From Phycisphaerae bacterium (lineage in GTDB: Bacteria > Planctomycetota > Phycisphaerae > Phycisphaerales > SM1A02), in contig PARI01000029.1 in NCBI GenBank assembly GCA_002711415.1, positions 1-42,395 on the forward strand: DNA of 42,395 nt, in the 5' to 3' direction. The position numbers and the translations under genes were made by a program. This document shows, piece by piece, positions 1-9,225 of this stretch (its first letter is position 1; each line of letters begins with the position of its first letter). The notes beneath the pieces are model-generated. The model did no database searches. It saw only the letters and a list, made by a program, of their open reading frames with translations, and was not told where the DNA came from.

Positions 1-795
<795 letters not shown>

Positions 796-903
796 TTACG
801 GTCTCTTGCAACTGCCCCGAGGTCGCATTCGCGACGTGGGCACTCTAGCACAAAGAAGGCTCTCCCGAGATCCCCGCGTGACCCGTGTGGATATCAAGCA
901 AGA

Positions 904-925
904 ACCCCCGGCTGTTGCCGGGGGT
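904..925 (-). terminator. Intrinsic terminator after the 53-residue gene
   Basis: A perfect 9-bp stem (ACCCCCGGC paired with GCCGGGGGT) encloses a 4-base loop. On the minus strand it is followed by the T-rich stretch TCTTGCTT. It lies 26 bases past the stop of the 53-residue gene and upstream of mreB. It would end the MreC-like transcript and separate it from mreB. Confidence 0.75.
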
Positions 926-951
926 CCCTGGTGTCGTTTGCGGTTTCAGGC

Positions 952-1113
952 TCAGGAGACAGCAGTGAATATGCCGCCGCCATCCATGGCCGAGTTGGCC
1001 TGGATCAGTACGAAGATCCCGATCAGCAGGATCAGCAGAGCTGCAGCAAGCAGCCCCGTGTAGACATCGAGTTCGCCTGTCTTGTTTCCGGATGTATTGG
1101 GGAACTGGCTCAT
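952..1113 (-). CDS. Small single-pass membrane protein, 53 aa
   Basis: I do not recognise a named family. The 53-residue product has a polar N-terminus (MSQFPNTSGNKTGELD), one hydrophobic segment at about residues 19-40 (GLLAAALLILLIGIFVLI), and a short glycine-rich tail. The start at 1113 follows AAGGAG by six bases, so translation is well supported. A longer in-frame reading to 1206 would run into the preceding gene and lacks this site. It begins 16 bases after the stop of the MreC-like gene and ends just before a strong terminator. The two are therefore probably co-transcribed. The context suggests a membrane accessory of the MreC-like protein or MreB; this is inference only. Confidence 0.75.
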   Translation of the reverse strand: MSQFPNTSGNKTGELDVYTGLLAAALLILLIGIFVLIQANSAMDGGGIFTAVS

Positions 1114-1129
1114 GGTCGACTCCTTCGGG

Positions 1130-2029
1130 TCACTCGCCTCTGCGGGCGATTGCCCTCTGCCCGATCTGGACCTTGCCTTGGGTCGCATTTTCGTGCTCGA
1201 TGACACCGGTGGAACGATTCACATCGACCTCGATGATCCTCAGGTTGCCGATGTACTTGCTTCCATCACCGATCGTAAGGACCCAGCCTGGCTGGACACC
1301 ATCACGTGAACCGGCATTGATCTCGGCCAGGGAGGAGTCGTCATTGCGACGGACACCGATGATCGTCGCCGAAAGGGAGCGATCCGCGGGAACGCGGAGG
1401 CCACCACCGGCGACGGCTCCTGCACGGACGTCAGGCAGATCGCCGACGTAGGCGTGATACTTGGAGATTGTGGTCAGGGCCTGATCCTTCTCCTCGGAAA
1501 GCCTTTGGACCTCTTCCTGGAGTTGCCTTCTCGCGGCATCGGCCACTTCAAGCTGAGCCTGGACATTGGAAAGCGCCTCGTCGACTTCGACGACCGCACG
1601 CTCGGATTCGACCGCGAGTGCCCTCACCTTGCGAAGCTCGCCGACAAGGGACTCGACCAGCTCGGCATTGGCCTTGCCTGTCTGCGCCATGATCTCGATG
1701 TTCGTATTGATGTTGCCCTGCTGCCCCTGGAGTGCGACCAGTTCGGATTCCAGTTGCCTGATCCGCTCAAGCTGGCGACTTCGGGTGTTCCGAAGCTGCG
1801 ACATCTGGGATTCCATGCCCTGGACTTCGAGGGCGTGCTCGGACTGCATCGATTGGACGCTGGCCAGTGCGGAACGTTCGGCGTTCTTGGAAGCTGCCCT
1901 CGCCGTATCCGACTCCCTGAACTTGCCTTCCCATGTGGAGGCGTTCTTGGCATTCACGACCACGAGTGGGACGATCATGACTGAAAGCAGCGAAACGAGC
2001 ACGATGAATATCTTGGTCAGAACGTGCAA
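1130..2029 (-). CDS. MreC-like membrane coiled-coil protein
   Basis: The product is about 299 residues: a transmembrane helix near residues 7-27 (IFIVLVSLLSVMIVPLVVV), a long heptad-like coiled coil from about 45 to 205 rich in E, Q, R and L, and a C-terminal beta domain. The C-terminal part (ATIIGVRRNDDSSLAEI, NAGSRDGVQPGWVL, YIGNLRIIEVD) resembles the beta-barrel domain of MreC, the periplasmic partner of MreB, but overall identity looks low. I chose a TTG start at 2029 because AAGGA stands eight bases upstream. The longer ATG reading from 2107 has no ribosome site and adds a polar extension before the helix. mreB lies downstream beyond the 53-residue gene. A role linking MreB to the envelope is likely but inferred from architecture and position. 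MreD, PBP2 and RodA are not in the window. Confidence 0.7.
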   Translation of the reverse strand: MHVLTKIFIVLVSLLSVMIVPLVVVNAKNASTWEGKFRESDTARAASKNAERSALASVQSMQSEHALEVQGMESQMSQLRNTRSRQLERIRQLESELVALQGQQGNINTNIEIMAQTGKANAELVESLVGELRKVRALAVESERAVVEVDEALSNVQAQLEVADAARRQLQEEVQRLSEEKDQALTTISKYHAYVGDLPDVRAGAVAGGGLRVPADRSLSATIIGVRRNDDSSLAEINAGSRDGVQPGWVLTIGDGSKYIGNLRIIEVDVNRSTGVIEHENATQGKVQIGQRAIARRGE

Positions 2030-2051
2030 GGTTGTATTCCTTAACTCTGTG

Positions 2052-2063
2052 CGTATTGATACG
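2052..2063. promoter_or_regulatory. Palindrome upstream of MreC-like gene
   Basis: CGTAT-TG-ATACG is a perfect 5+2+5 inverted repeat ending 23 bases before the TTG start of the MreC-like gene. The position would suit an operator or a promoter-overlapping site. No regulator is identified and chance is possible. Confidence 0.25.
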
Positions 2064-2114
2064 TCTGCGTGGGCGTGTTCCCAGTACCCGGGTCCATCCG
2101 GGATCATGATACAA

Positions 2115-2155
2115 CGACTTGAACGTGATGAATCCGAATTGGGTTCATCAAGTCG
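2115..2155. other. Long inverted repeat between HEAT lipoprotein and MreC-like genes
   Basis: An inner stem TGATGAATCC/GGGTTCATCA (10 bp with one G-T pair, 5-base loop, 2126-2150) can form. Alternatively an outer stem CGACTTGA/TCAAGTCG (2115-2122 with 2148-2155) can form; the two share bases. No T-run follows directly on the minus strand, so it is not a typical terminator of the HEAT gene. On the plus strand a five-T run lies 14 bases away. It could be an attenuated terminator, an RNA structure or a processing site. The rest of 2030-2232 shows nothing else clear. Confidence 0.45.
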
Positions 2156-2232
2156 ATATCATCGTTTTTGTACCCGCGAGGGCACCCCTTGTCAATGGAA
2201 CCGGGCTTCTGGAGGGACCTGGGCAGATGCGG

Positions 2233-3330
2233 TCAACTCCCACTGGAGGAGGAGATGTTGAGCATCGCGGATGCTGCAGCAATCTGCACCAGCGGGCTCG
2301 GATCATCCAGGCGAGCCTGGACAAGGTCCAACGCCCTGGCACTGCCAAGGTGTCCGAGGGCGAGGATCGCCTGCGCCCGGATCGAGTCGATGTCACTGTT
2401 GGCACTCTCCTGGATCAGCTGCATCGTCGGTTCGCCGGGTTGTGCCCCGAGTCGGATCAGCGAATCCGCCGCCGCAAGGCGGATCTCGATCGGCCTGGCG
2501 ACCTTCCCCTCCGCCTCGACAAGGCGTTCCAACATGGGCTGTGCCTGGAGATCGCCCAGTTCGGCGAGGAGCTGACATGCCAGAACGGTCAGTTCCCCCT
2601 GTTCCATGGGGGCGAACAACGCGGCCCTGATCGGCTCGAGGCCCTCGACCTCGCCGAGGCGGACCAGTGCTGCAGACGCCTGAAGCTCGAACAGCTTCAC
2701 TCGCTCAGGATTGATCTGGCCCAAGCCTTGGGCGATGCTCGCCTCGACCAAGCCGACCGCCGAGGGGTTGCCCAGCAGCCCGAGGATCGTGATCGCATTG
2801 GATCTGACCTCCGGTTCATCAGACAAGGCGAAGCTCGCCAACCGCGATGGATCGACCGGTATGTCACAGGCATCCAGGCAGTAGATCGCAGCGGCCTGCA
2901 CGGACATGGATGGATCCTCCAGCATCGGCTCGACCAAGCGGATGTCCTCGCACAAACCGGCATCGGCCATGCACATCAAAGCGATGAATCGAACGCCGCG
3001 ATTCGGATCGACCAGTGAGCGTCTGACCAGTGGCTCCAGCGAGGACGGGCTCGGAAGCAGTCCTTCCAGCGCATTGGCTCGAAGGATCGGACGCTGGTCG
3101 ATCGCCGCCTGCTGGAGAAGGTCGATCGCAGAAGCTTGTTCCTTGTGGGTTGGAATCTGGCTCCATGCCTGTTGCCTCGACTCGGGCCTCAGGTCGACCT
3201 GCTCGATCGGTGGCGGAGTCTTCTGGATGCTCTGGCCCTTGGTGCTCCAGTCCTCGGCGCCCCCGGCACACCCGGTTGCTGCAAGGGCGAGGACAAGCAT
3301 CAGGCAAGGTCGCACGGTGTTTGGTCTCAT
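2233..3330 (-). CDS. HEAT-repeat lipoprotein
   Basis: The 365-residue product starts with a lipoprotein signal (MRPNTVRPCLMLVLALAATG followed by C), a lipobox-like end that predicts lipidation at Cys21. The mature part consists of repeated helical pairs of the HEAT or PBS-lyase type, with units such as RANALEGL, VRSNAITILGLLGN, IRLAAADSLIRLG and IRAQAILALGHLG about 35-40 residues apart. This is a scaffold for protein binding rather than an enzyme; no catalytic motif is visible. The ATG overlaps the stop of lnt by four bases (ATGA), so the two are translationally coupled. Lnt would acylate this lipoprotein, which makes the coupling biologically neat. The 392-residue reading starting inside lnt is rejected because it destroys the signal peptide. 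The binding partner is unknown. Confidence 0.85.
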   Translation of the reverse strand: MRPNTVRPCLMLVLALAATGCAGGAEDWSTKGQSIQKTPPPIEQVDLRPESRQQAWSQIPTHKEQASAIDLLQQAAIDQRPILRANALEGLLPSPSSLEPLVRRSLVDPNRGVRFIALMCMADAGLCEDIRLVEPMLEDPSMSVQAAAIYCLDACDIPVDPSRLASFALSDEPEVRSNAITILGLLGNPSAVGLVEASIAQGLGQINPERVKLFELQASAALVRLGEVEGLEPIRAALFAPMEQGELTVLACQLLAELGDLQAQPMLERLVEAEGKVARPIEIRLAAADSLIRLGAQPGEPTMQLIQESANSDIDSIRAQAILALGHLGSARALDLVQARLDDPSPLVQIAAASAMLNISSSSGS

Positions 3331-5066
3331 GGAGTGGGTCCAGTGCACCAGGGGCGTGTAGGCAGCAGGGAGATCCCGACCAGCAGGACTGCTCCCATCA
3401 GAAGTGTCCATCCAATGATATCGCCCAGACGACCGTAGAGCGTGACCCGGTCATCCAGGCTCGTTCGTGCCGCGACATGGCCGTCCACCCCGTGTTCGCC
3501 GGCTGGTGGCGGGCCGATCATCTGGACCACCAGTCCCCTCGAATCGATGAGCACGCTGTAACCCGTGTTGACCGAGCGGACCATGGGAACCCTGTTCTCG
3601 ATGCATCGAAGCGAGGCCAGCCTCACGTGTTCGAGTCGGCCAGCGGAACTCTCACCGAACCACCCGTCGTTGGAGATGTTGACCAGCAGATGAGACACCT
3701 TGTCCGAGCCCTCGTAGACCATCGAGCGGCAGAGAGAGGCGACCGAATCCTCGAAGCATATCGGCACACCGAACTGGAGTGACTGCCTGTTCTCGTCCGG
3801 CCCGTATTCCAATTGCATCCGGCCAGGCGATTCCGCGGCATCCAGGTTGAACTTCATGCCCGAGGCCCCCAGTGACAGCAAGGCATCCTGCAGCCACGGC
3901 CAGTGCTCGATGTAGGGCATGCGTTCGCCAAAGGGTGTCAGGTGCACCTTCTCGATCCGCTGGTACGGACGCTGGGATTGGACCATGTACGCGCCGTTGA
4001 AATGCATGTCCCACTGATACATCCGACCGTCGAGCCTGAGCCCGGTGTACACGGGGGCACCGACCAGCAACGGCACGTCCAGGAAACGGTTCAACTGGAC
4101 GAGTTGTTCCAGGTAGTGGCCTGCCGGGTAGAGATCGTTCTGCTGCTGGAATTGGATGGTCTGCTCTTCAAGCCCGTAGCCTGGCAGCATCGTTTCTGGC
4201 CAGACGACCAGGTCTGGACGGTGGCCCTGGTCGATCGTGTCCGAGAAACCGGTCGTGGTCAGCCCGATGAATCGCGTGAAGTCACGAGCTTGTTCCTCGG
4301 CTGACCATGCGACCTTGTTGCTCGTCGACACGTTGGTCTGGATTGCCAGCACAACGGGCCCCTCACGATCGTGCTCGTCCTGGCCGATGCGCCAGGTGCC
4401 GTAGGTGACGTTGCCGATGCCAATCAACATGACCACCGCAAGGCACGTCAAGACGCCCCTTCTTCCGGGGCCCCTGCCCGTTCGAGCCAGGAGGACGTCG
4501 ACCAGGAGACCGTTCCAGCTTGCCACGAGCACGCCCAGGAGCGGGACACCCTGGAGATCCGCCGACTGGGCCAGGACCGGCCAGGCCGCCAGTGAACTTC
4601 CGAGCTGATACCACGGGTACCCGTGCATGAAGAGCGTCGATCGAAAGAACTCCAGGCCGCACCACGCCACGGGTACCACGATGGTGGCCGGCAGGCACCT
4701 GAACATGTTCTTGATCAACAGGCGTCGGAGGATCAACGTGAAAGATGCCGGGTACAGCGCCATGTATCCACAGAGAACAAGCCACCCCGGCAGTGTCAGG
4801 TCGAAGACCCATGCCTGGACGAACATCCATATCGGAACGGCCCCTACCCAGGCCATGAGGAATGCCTGCAGGCCGCTCCGGGAGGATGCGGCGACAACAG
4901 CCAGCGGCACGAGGCAGACGAACGCAAGTGGCACCAGTTCCAATGGTGGCATCGACATCGCCATGAGCAGTGCCGAGAGGACGGACATCAACAGCAGCGA
5001 TGGCCAGCAGGCCGAACCGGAGGACTCGTTGCAGTCGGGTCTACTTGCCTGCGTAGTCGATGACAC
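3327..5066 (-). CDS. lnt: Apolipoprotein N-acyltransferase Lnt
   Basis: Lnt is an inner-membrane enzyme that adds the third acyl chain to the N-terminal cysteine of lipoproteins. The N-terminal third is a bundle of membrane helices. From about residue 230 a nitrilase-fold domain follows. The catalytic triad is visible: Glu291 in VVWPETMLPGY, Lys373 in EKVHLTPFGERMPY and Cys437 in GVPICFEDS. NISNDGWFG and the final transmembrane helix also fit. At 579 residues it is slightly longer than typical (about 500-550). The start is a GTG at 5066, overlapping the accD 3' end by 26 bases; an internal ATG near residue 28 is an alternative. The stop overlaps the next gene, a lipoprotein, by four bases. 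The catalytic set is complete, so the enzyme should be active. Confidence 0.93.
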   Translation of the reverse strand: MSSTTQASRPDCNESSGSACWPSLLLMSVLSALLMAMSMPPLELVPLAFVCLVPLAVVAASSRSGLQAFLMAWVGAVPIWMFVQAWVFDLTLPGWLVLCGYMALYPASFTLILRRLLIKNMFRCLPATIVVPVAWCGLEFFRSTLFMHGYPWYQLGSSLAAWPVLAQSADLQGVPLLGVLVASWNGLLVDVLLARTGRGPGRRGVLTCLAVVMLIGIGNVTYGTWRIGQDEHDREGPVVLAIQTNVSTSNKVAWSAEEQARDFTRFIGLTTTGFSDTIDQGHRPDLVVWPETMLPGYGLEEQTIQFQQQNDLYPAGHYLEQLVQLNRFLDVPLLVGAPVYTGLRLDGRMYQWDMHFNGAYMVQSQRPYQRIEKVHLTPFGERMPYIEHWPWLQDALLSLGASGMKFNLDAAESPGRMQLEYGPDENRQSLQFGVPICFEDSVASLCRSMVYEGSDKVSHLLVNISNDGWFGESSAGRLEHVRLASLRCIENRVPMVRSVNTGYSVLIDSRGLVVQMIGPPPAGEHGVDGHVAARTSLDDRVTLYGRLGDIIGWTLLMGAVLLVGISLLPTRPWCTGPTP

Positions 5067-5904
5067 GACTGATCTCGCTTCGCAGGTCCTTGCGATGAAC
5101 GATCCGGTCGATGAAGCCGGCTTCGAGGAGGAATTCCGAGGTCTGGAACCCGTCAGGAAGCTCCTGCCTGATGGTCTGGGCGATCACTCGTGGACCGGCG
5201 AATCCGATCAGCGCATGGGGCTCCGCGATGATCAGGTCGCCGAGCATCGCAAAGCTCGCGGTGACTCCGCCGGTCGTGGGGTCGGCCAGTACGGAGATGA
5301 AGAGACCGCCCGCATCATCCAGCCTGGCCAGGGCCGCCGAGGTCTTGGCCATCTGCATCAGGCTGTACCCGGATTCCTGCATCCTCGCACCACCGGAACA
5401 GCTGACCACGATCAGGGGAAGATCACGATCGGTCGCATGCTCGATCGCTCGGGCGAGCTTCTCCCCGACCACCGACCCCATGGACCCTCCGAGAAACTCG
5501 AAATCCATGCACGCCAGAACGACCTTTCGACCCTTGATGAACCCGGTCCCTGTCTGCAGACCGTCATTCTGACCGGTCTTCTTCTGGGCCGCATCGATAC
5601 GGGCCGTGTACGGCTTCATGTCCACGAACGAGAGCGGATCCACCGGGGCCATCTCGGCGTTGAACGGTTCGAAACTGCCCGGGTCGACCATCTGCTCGAC
5701 ACGCGTCGGGCCGGAGACCCGCATGTGGAACTCGCACTTGGGGCAGACGTTCAGGTTGTTCTGAACCGACTTGCGAAAGACGGTCTCGCCGCAGTTGGTG
5801 CATCGCATCCAGAGCCCCTCGGGCACGGCCTTCTTGCGTGCGACCGGAGGATCGGCCTCCTCCCAGCTGCGTTCGATGACTCGATCTGGTTGCTTGGCCA
5901 TCAT
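5041..5904 (-). CDS. accD: Acetyl-CoA carboxylase carboxyltransferase subunit beta
   Basis: AccD is the beta subunit of the carboxyltransferase that makes malonyl-CoA for fatty acid synthesis. The N-terminal zinc ribbon (CTNC and CPKC pairs) is present, followed by the crotonase-type carboxyltransferase core with LEF-like GSMGSVVGEKLARAIE, CSGGARMQES, DPTTGGVTASFAMLGD and AGPRVIAQTIRQELP. The length of about 287 residues from the ATG at 5904 is normal; ATG at 5901 is equally possible. A longer open frame to 5973 is unlike the family N-terminus. It lies upstream of lnt with overlapping ends and about 100 bases downstream of rpe. accA is not in the window, so the alpha subunit must be encoded elsewhere. 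Confidence 0.95.
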   Translation of the reverse strand: MMAKQPDRVIERSWEEADPPVARKKAVPEGLWMRCTNCGETVFRKSVQNNLNVCPKCEFHMRVSGPTRVEQMVDPGSFEPFNAEMAPVDPLSFVDMKPYTARIDAAQKKTGQNDGLQTGTGFIKGRKVVLACMDFEFLGGSMGSVVGEKLARAIEHATDRDLPLIVVSCSGGARMQESGYSLMQMAKTSAALARLDDAGGLFISVLADPTTGGVTASFAMLGDLIIAEPHALIGFAGPRVIAQTIRQELPDGFQTSEFLLEAGFIDRIVHRKDLRSEISRVIDYAGK

Positions 5905-6007
5905 GCCTTGATTCGATCCTTCCAACTGCTCATGGCTGCGACCGAGGATACCATCACCACCTCGGACGATCACGCGCCCACATCAACTTGATCGGCTCAG
6001 AGCGGCC

Positions 6008-6697
6008 TCAGGAGCCAGCAAGCGCGGAGATCTCGCGTCGGTAGTCGTCGCTTCCGAATATCGCGCTGGCACTGACCAGGACGTCGGCACCGGCCTCTCG
6101 GCATGATGAAGCCGTCGCAGGACTGACCCCGCCGTCGACCTCGATTCGCTGGTCGGGCCTCAGAAGCGGCCTGACCTGCTTCATCTTCTCCAGGACTTCG
6201 CTGATGAACGACTGGCCGGAAAAGCCCGGGTGAACGCTCATGATCAGGATCATGTCCGGAAGCTCGATGTGGGAGAGGATCTGCTCCACCGGCGTATCCG
6301 GATTCAACGCCAGTCCCGCGGTCATCCCAAGCTCATGGGCCAGGCCCACAAGCGGTTCGGGCTCGGGTACGACCTCGATGTGGAACGTGCAACTGTCGGC
6401 CCCGGCATCGGCGAAACGACGGATGTAGGTTTCCGGATCGGTCACCATCAGGTGAACATCCATGAAGACGTCCGGCATCGCCTTCCTCAGGCTGCTGGCG
6501 ATGGCCGGCCCCATCGAGAGGTTCGGCACGAAGTGCGCATCCATGATGTCCACGTGAAGCAGGTCGGCTCCGGCATCGATCGCCGCCTGCGAGTCGTCCT
6601 GGAGCCTGGCAAAATCAGCCGACAGGATCGACGCGGCGACCAGCGGACTCCGTGTCGGATCGGTCAGAAGGTTGCGTGGTTTCATGGGCGACAGCAT
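6008..6697 (-). CDS. rpe: Ribulose-phosphate 3-epimerase
   Basis: Rpe interconverts ribulose 5-phosphate and xylulose 5-phosphate in the pentose phosphate pathway. The TIM-barrel signatures are all visible: AASILSADFARL, LLHVDIMDAHFVPNLSMGP, DVHLMV, the metal-binding and catalytic histidines and aspartates within them, MSVHPGFSGQSFI, and the phosphate-binding EVDGGVSP and GADVLVSASAIFG. The length of 229 residues is normal. Two ATGs (6697 and 6685) are possible starts and neither has a strong ribosome site. It lies downstream of the terminator that follows the TlpA-like gene and upstream of accD, so its promoter should lie near 6700-6710 or be provided by read-through. Confidence 0.95.
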   Translation of the reverse strand: MLSPMKPRNLLTDPTRSPLVAASILSADFARLQDDSQAAIDAGADLLHVDIMDAHFVPNLSMGPAIASSLRKAMPDVFMDVHLMVTDPETYIRRFADAGADSCTFHIEVVPEPEPLVGLAHELGMTAGLALNPDTPVEQILSHIELPDMILIMSVHPGFSGQSFISEVLEKMKQVRPLLRPDQRIEVDGGVSPATASSCREAGADVLVSASAIFGSDDYRREISALAGS

Positions 6698-6709
6698 ACC
6701 GACAAAGAA

Positions 6710-6734
6710 CAGGGCCCGGCGATGCCGGGCCCTG
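6710..6734 (-). terminator. Strong hairpin after the TlpA-like gene
   Basis: A perfect 11-bp GC-rich stem (CAGGGCCCGGC paired with GCCGGGCCCTG) has a 3-base loop. On the minus strand it is followed by TTCTTTG. It sits 26 bases past the TlpA-like stop and 13 bases before the rpe start, so it should separate the two transcripts. Confidence 0.8.
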
Positions 6735-6759
6735 GCAGTTCACGGAATTCCAACTCGAT

Positions 6760-7794
6760 CTACTTCTTCGAAGCCTTGGGCGCTTCGGCCTTTGCCCTGT
6801 AGTAGTCAAGCTTCGCACGATAGGCGGGCTTGTCATCCGGGTCGGCGAGCATCCATGCGTTCATCTGAAGCTCGACCGCCTGGTCGTGATCCTCCTCGAG
6901 AAACGACATGTGCGCCAGCGTGGCCAGCGTGTTTGGATCTCGCATCGAGCTGGACGCACTCATCGCCACCGCTGCAGCCTTTGCCATGACCATGTTCCTG
7001 ACACTCTGATCAGGGTCGCTTGACAACATCATGATCAAGTCAGACAGGATCTCGGGGTCCTGGGCGTACATCCCGATCATTCGAACGACCAGCTCTCTGG
7101 ACTTGTCGGAATTCTTCTGCTTGGCCTTGGCCATCCTGTACTGCTCGAATGCGACATCGCTGAAGAAGATCGGATCAAGGCCGATGACCTCGGCGTAGTG
7201 ACGATGGGCATCGGCATAGTTGCGAAGCTTGGCAGCCCGCCTTGCGGCCTCGAGGGTCGGTGCGGCACGAGCCTCCAGCTCAGGATCGAACTTCCCACCG
7301 ACGGCATCCTCGATCGCCTTGGAGAGCTTGCTGTCAGCAGGGTGGCCGATGAAGAGGATCTTCTGGTTGTTGCCCACGAGGAAGCAGCAGGGAATCCCCT
7401 TCTTGCCAGCCGCCTCCATCCAGTTGCGGGATGTCTCCTTGTTCTTGTCGACCCCGACGAGATAGCTCATCCCGTCGCCCTTGCTGCGAACGAAGCTCTT
7501 GACCTTGGCCGGGGTCTCGTTGCTGACGCCGATGATGGTCAGCCCCTTCTTGCCGAGGCTCTTGTGCATCTTGTTCAGGTGGGGGATCGACTTGCGACAG
7601 GGACCACACCAGGGCGCCCAGAATTCGACCAGGTAGCACTGGCCCTCCTCGATCTGGACGGCATCGCCGTTGATCCAGGTTCCGATCGCCAGTTCGGGGG
7701 CCTTGTCCCCGACCTTCAGCTTCGCTGAAGAGGCCTCGAGTACCGGGGTGATGAACATGGTCGCAGCGATGAGCAGTGCAATGGGAGTTCTCAT
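6760..7794 (-). CDS. TlpA-like thioredoxin with helical C-terminal region
   Basis: This exported thiol-disulfide protein has 344 residues. A signal peptide covers about residues 1-23 (MRTPIALLIAATMFITPVLE). A TlpA/ResA-type thioredoxin fold follows at about 28-170, with Cys63 and Cys66 in APWCGPCRKS and the cis-proline in KGIPCCFLVG. A C-terminal half of about 170 residues looks like helical, TPR-like repeats (AAKLRNYADAHRHYAEVIGL, LATLAHMSFLEEDHDQAVEL). The start at 7794 follows AAGGA by eight bases, and upstream in-frame residues would break the signal peptide. A strong terminator follows. The thioredoxin plus helical-tail arrangement suggests a periplasmic redox protein that binds partners; the substrate is unknown. 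Confidence 0.85.
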   Translation of the reverse strand: MRTPIALLIAATMFITPVLEASSAKLKVGDKAPELAIGTWINGDAVQIEEGQCYLVEFWAPWCGPCRKSIPHLNKMHKSLGKKGLTIIGVSNETPAKVKSFVRSKGDGMSYLVGVDKNKETSRNWMEAAGKKGIPCCFLVGNNQKILFIGHPADSKLSKAIEDAVGGKFDPELEARAAPTLEAARRAAKLRNYADAHRHYAEVIGLDPIFFSDVAFEQYRMAKAKQKNSDKSRELVVRMIGMYAQDPEILSDLIMMLSSDPDQSVRNMVMAKAAAVAMSASSSMRDPNTLATLAHMSFLEEDHDQAVELQMNAWMLADPDDKPAYRAKLDYYRAKAEAPKASKK

Positions 7795-7899
7795 GGATCT
7801 GGTCCTTGGTGAGTCTGTCCGTGTCGGACCGGGCGACCCGCCCGGCATGAACACCATGATAGTCGACCAGACTGCCCAAAGGTTCCTCGAACTGGTCGG

Positions 7900-7922
7900 C
7901 CGGGCCTCATTTCACGGCCCGG
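7900..7922 (-). terminator. Weak hairpin after pgk
   Basis: CCGGGCC and GGCCCGG form a 7-bp stem with a 9-base loop, 16 bases past the pgk stop on the minus strand. There is no clear T-run afterwards, so it is at best a partial terminator between pgk and the TlpA-like gene. Confidence 0.35.
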
Positions 7923-7938
7923 ATGGAGCAGGAACCGG

Positions 7939-9138
7939 CTATCGAAGGACCTCGACACCTGGCAGGGGCTCCCCTTCAAGCATCTGCAGGCTCGCCCCAC
8001 CACCAGTTGAAATGTGACTGAATCGATCATCAAGCGAGAAGGTCGCGGCTGCCGCTGCGGTATCCCCCCCTCCGAGAATGGTCACGGCCCCGCGTTCGGT
8101 CGCCTCCGCAACCGACTGGGCGACCATTCGTGTACCCGCATCGAACGGCGGTGTCTCGAAGGCACCGAGCGGACCGTTCCAGACCACGGTTCCAGCGGCT
8201 GAAACCAGTTCACAGAAGCGATCAGCCGTTGCGGGCCCGATGTCCAGCCCCATCATCTCTTCGGGAATGTCTCCATCGCAGATGCAGGTGGCCACACCCG
8301 GCTGAAGCGTCTCGGCACAGACATGATCCGTTGGAAGATGGATCGATGTACAGGTCTGCTCGGACCTGGCCAGGATCTGGGCTGCACGTTCAACCATCTC
8401 CGGCTCGAGCAGGCTCCGGCCGACCGAACGGCCCGTCGCCTGGAGCAACGTGTACGCCATGGCCCCGCCGACCAGAAGGTGATCCACCTTGCCCAGCAGG
8501 TTCTCCAGAGCCTTGAGCTTGTCGGAAACCTTCGCGCCACCCGTGATCGCGACGAATGGACGAACCGGACTCTCGATCGCATCCGACAGGAAATGGATCT
8601 CCTTGGCCAGCAGAAGCCCGGCGGCCCGCTCATCTGGCTGGAAGCACTCCGCGACCGCGACCATCGAGGCATCGGCCCGGTGGGACGTGCCGAAGGCATC
8701 GTTGCAGTAGAGGTCGCCCAATCTGGACAGTTCGCCCGCAAAGTCATGATCACCGCCCTTCTCCCCGGCCTCGAATCGCAGGTTCTCAAGCAGCATCACA
8801 TCGCCGTTGCCAAGGTGTTGGGCCGCCTCGATCACATCGGACCCAACGCAACTGCCGGGGACATGCTTGACGGTGGTTTCCAGGAGTGTTCCGAGTCTCT
8901 GGGCGACCACCTCCAGACCCAGCTCCGGCTGGTATCCGGTCCCGGATGGACGGCCGAGGTGACTCATGAGGATCGCCCGCCCACCACGATCGATGATCGA
9001 TCGAATCGTGGGCAATGCCATCCTGATCCGACGATCATCGGTGATCAGGCCATCACCATCGAGCGGAACGTTGAAATCCACCCGGGTCAGTACGGACTTG
9101 TCCTGCACGTCGAGTTGGTCGATGGTCATGACCGACAT
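7939..9138 (-). CDS. pgk: Phosphoglycerate kinase
   Basis: Pgk transfers phosphate between 1,3-bisphosphoglycerate and ADP in glycolysis. The 399-residue length is normal for the family. The N-terminal substrate domain shows VLTRVDFNVPLDGDG and ILMSHLGRPSG. The middle has MLLENLRFEAGEKG, and the nucleotide domain shows AITGGAKVSDKLKALENLL, TVVWNGPLGAFE and the glycine-rich TILGGGDTAAAA. The C-terminus has HISTGGGASLQMLEGEPLPG. GGAG lies nine bases before the ATG at 9138. It is divergent from miaA with 87 bases between the starts. No GAPDH gene is adjacent, so it is not in a glycolytic operon here. Confidence 0.97.
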   Translation of the reverse strand: MSVMTIDQLDVQDKSVLTRVDFNVPLDGDGLITDDRRIRMALPTIRSIIDRGGRAILMSHLGRPSGTGYQPELGLEVVAQRLGTLLETTVKHVPGSCVGSDVIEAAQHLGNGDVMLLENLRFEAGEKGGDHDFAGELSRLGDLYCNDAFGTSHRADASMVAVAECFQPDERAAGLLLAKEIHFLSDAIESPVRPFVAITGGAKVSDKLKALENLLGKVDHLLVGGAMAYTLLQATGRSVGRSLLEPEMVERAAQILARSEQTCTSIHLPTDHVCAETLQPGVATCICDGDIPEEMMGLDIGPATADRFCELVSAAGTVVWNGPLGAFETPPFDAGTRMVAQSVAEATERGAVTILGGGDTAAAAATFSLDDRFSHISTGGGASLQMLEGEPLPGVEVLR

Positions 9139-9192
9139 TGGCTGATTCTCCAGGAAATTGATGGTGCAATCCTACCCTCTTCGAGCCGGGGT

Positions 9193-9220
9193 TGAACCAG
9201 CCGGCCACCTGCGGACAATG
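9193..9220 (+). promoter_or_regulatory. Sigma70-like promoter of miaA, possibly leaderless
   Basis: TTGAAC (9193-9198) and GACAAT (9215-9220) are separated by 16 bases. The start ATG of miaA begins only five bases after the second box, and no Shine-Dalgarno sequence is present. Transcription would then start at or within a base or two of the ATG. Confidence 0.5.
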
Positions 9221-9225
9221 AACAG

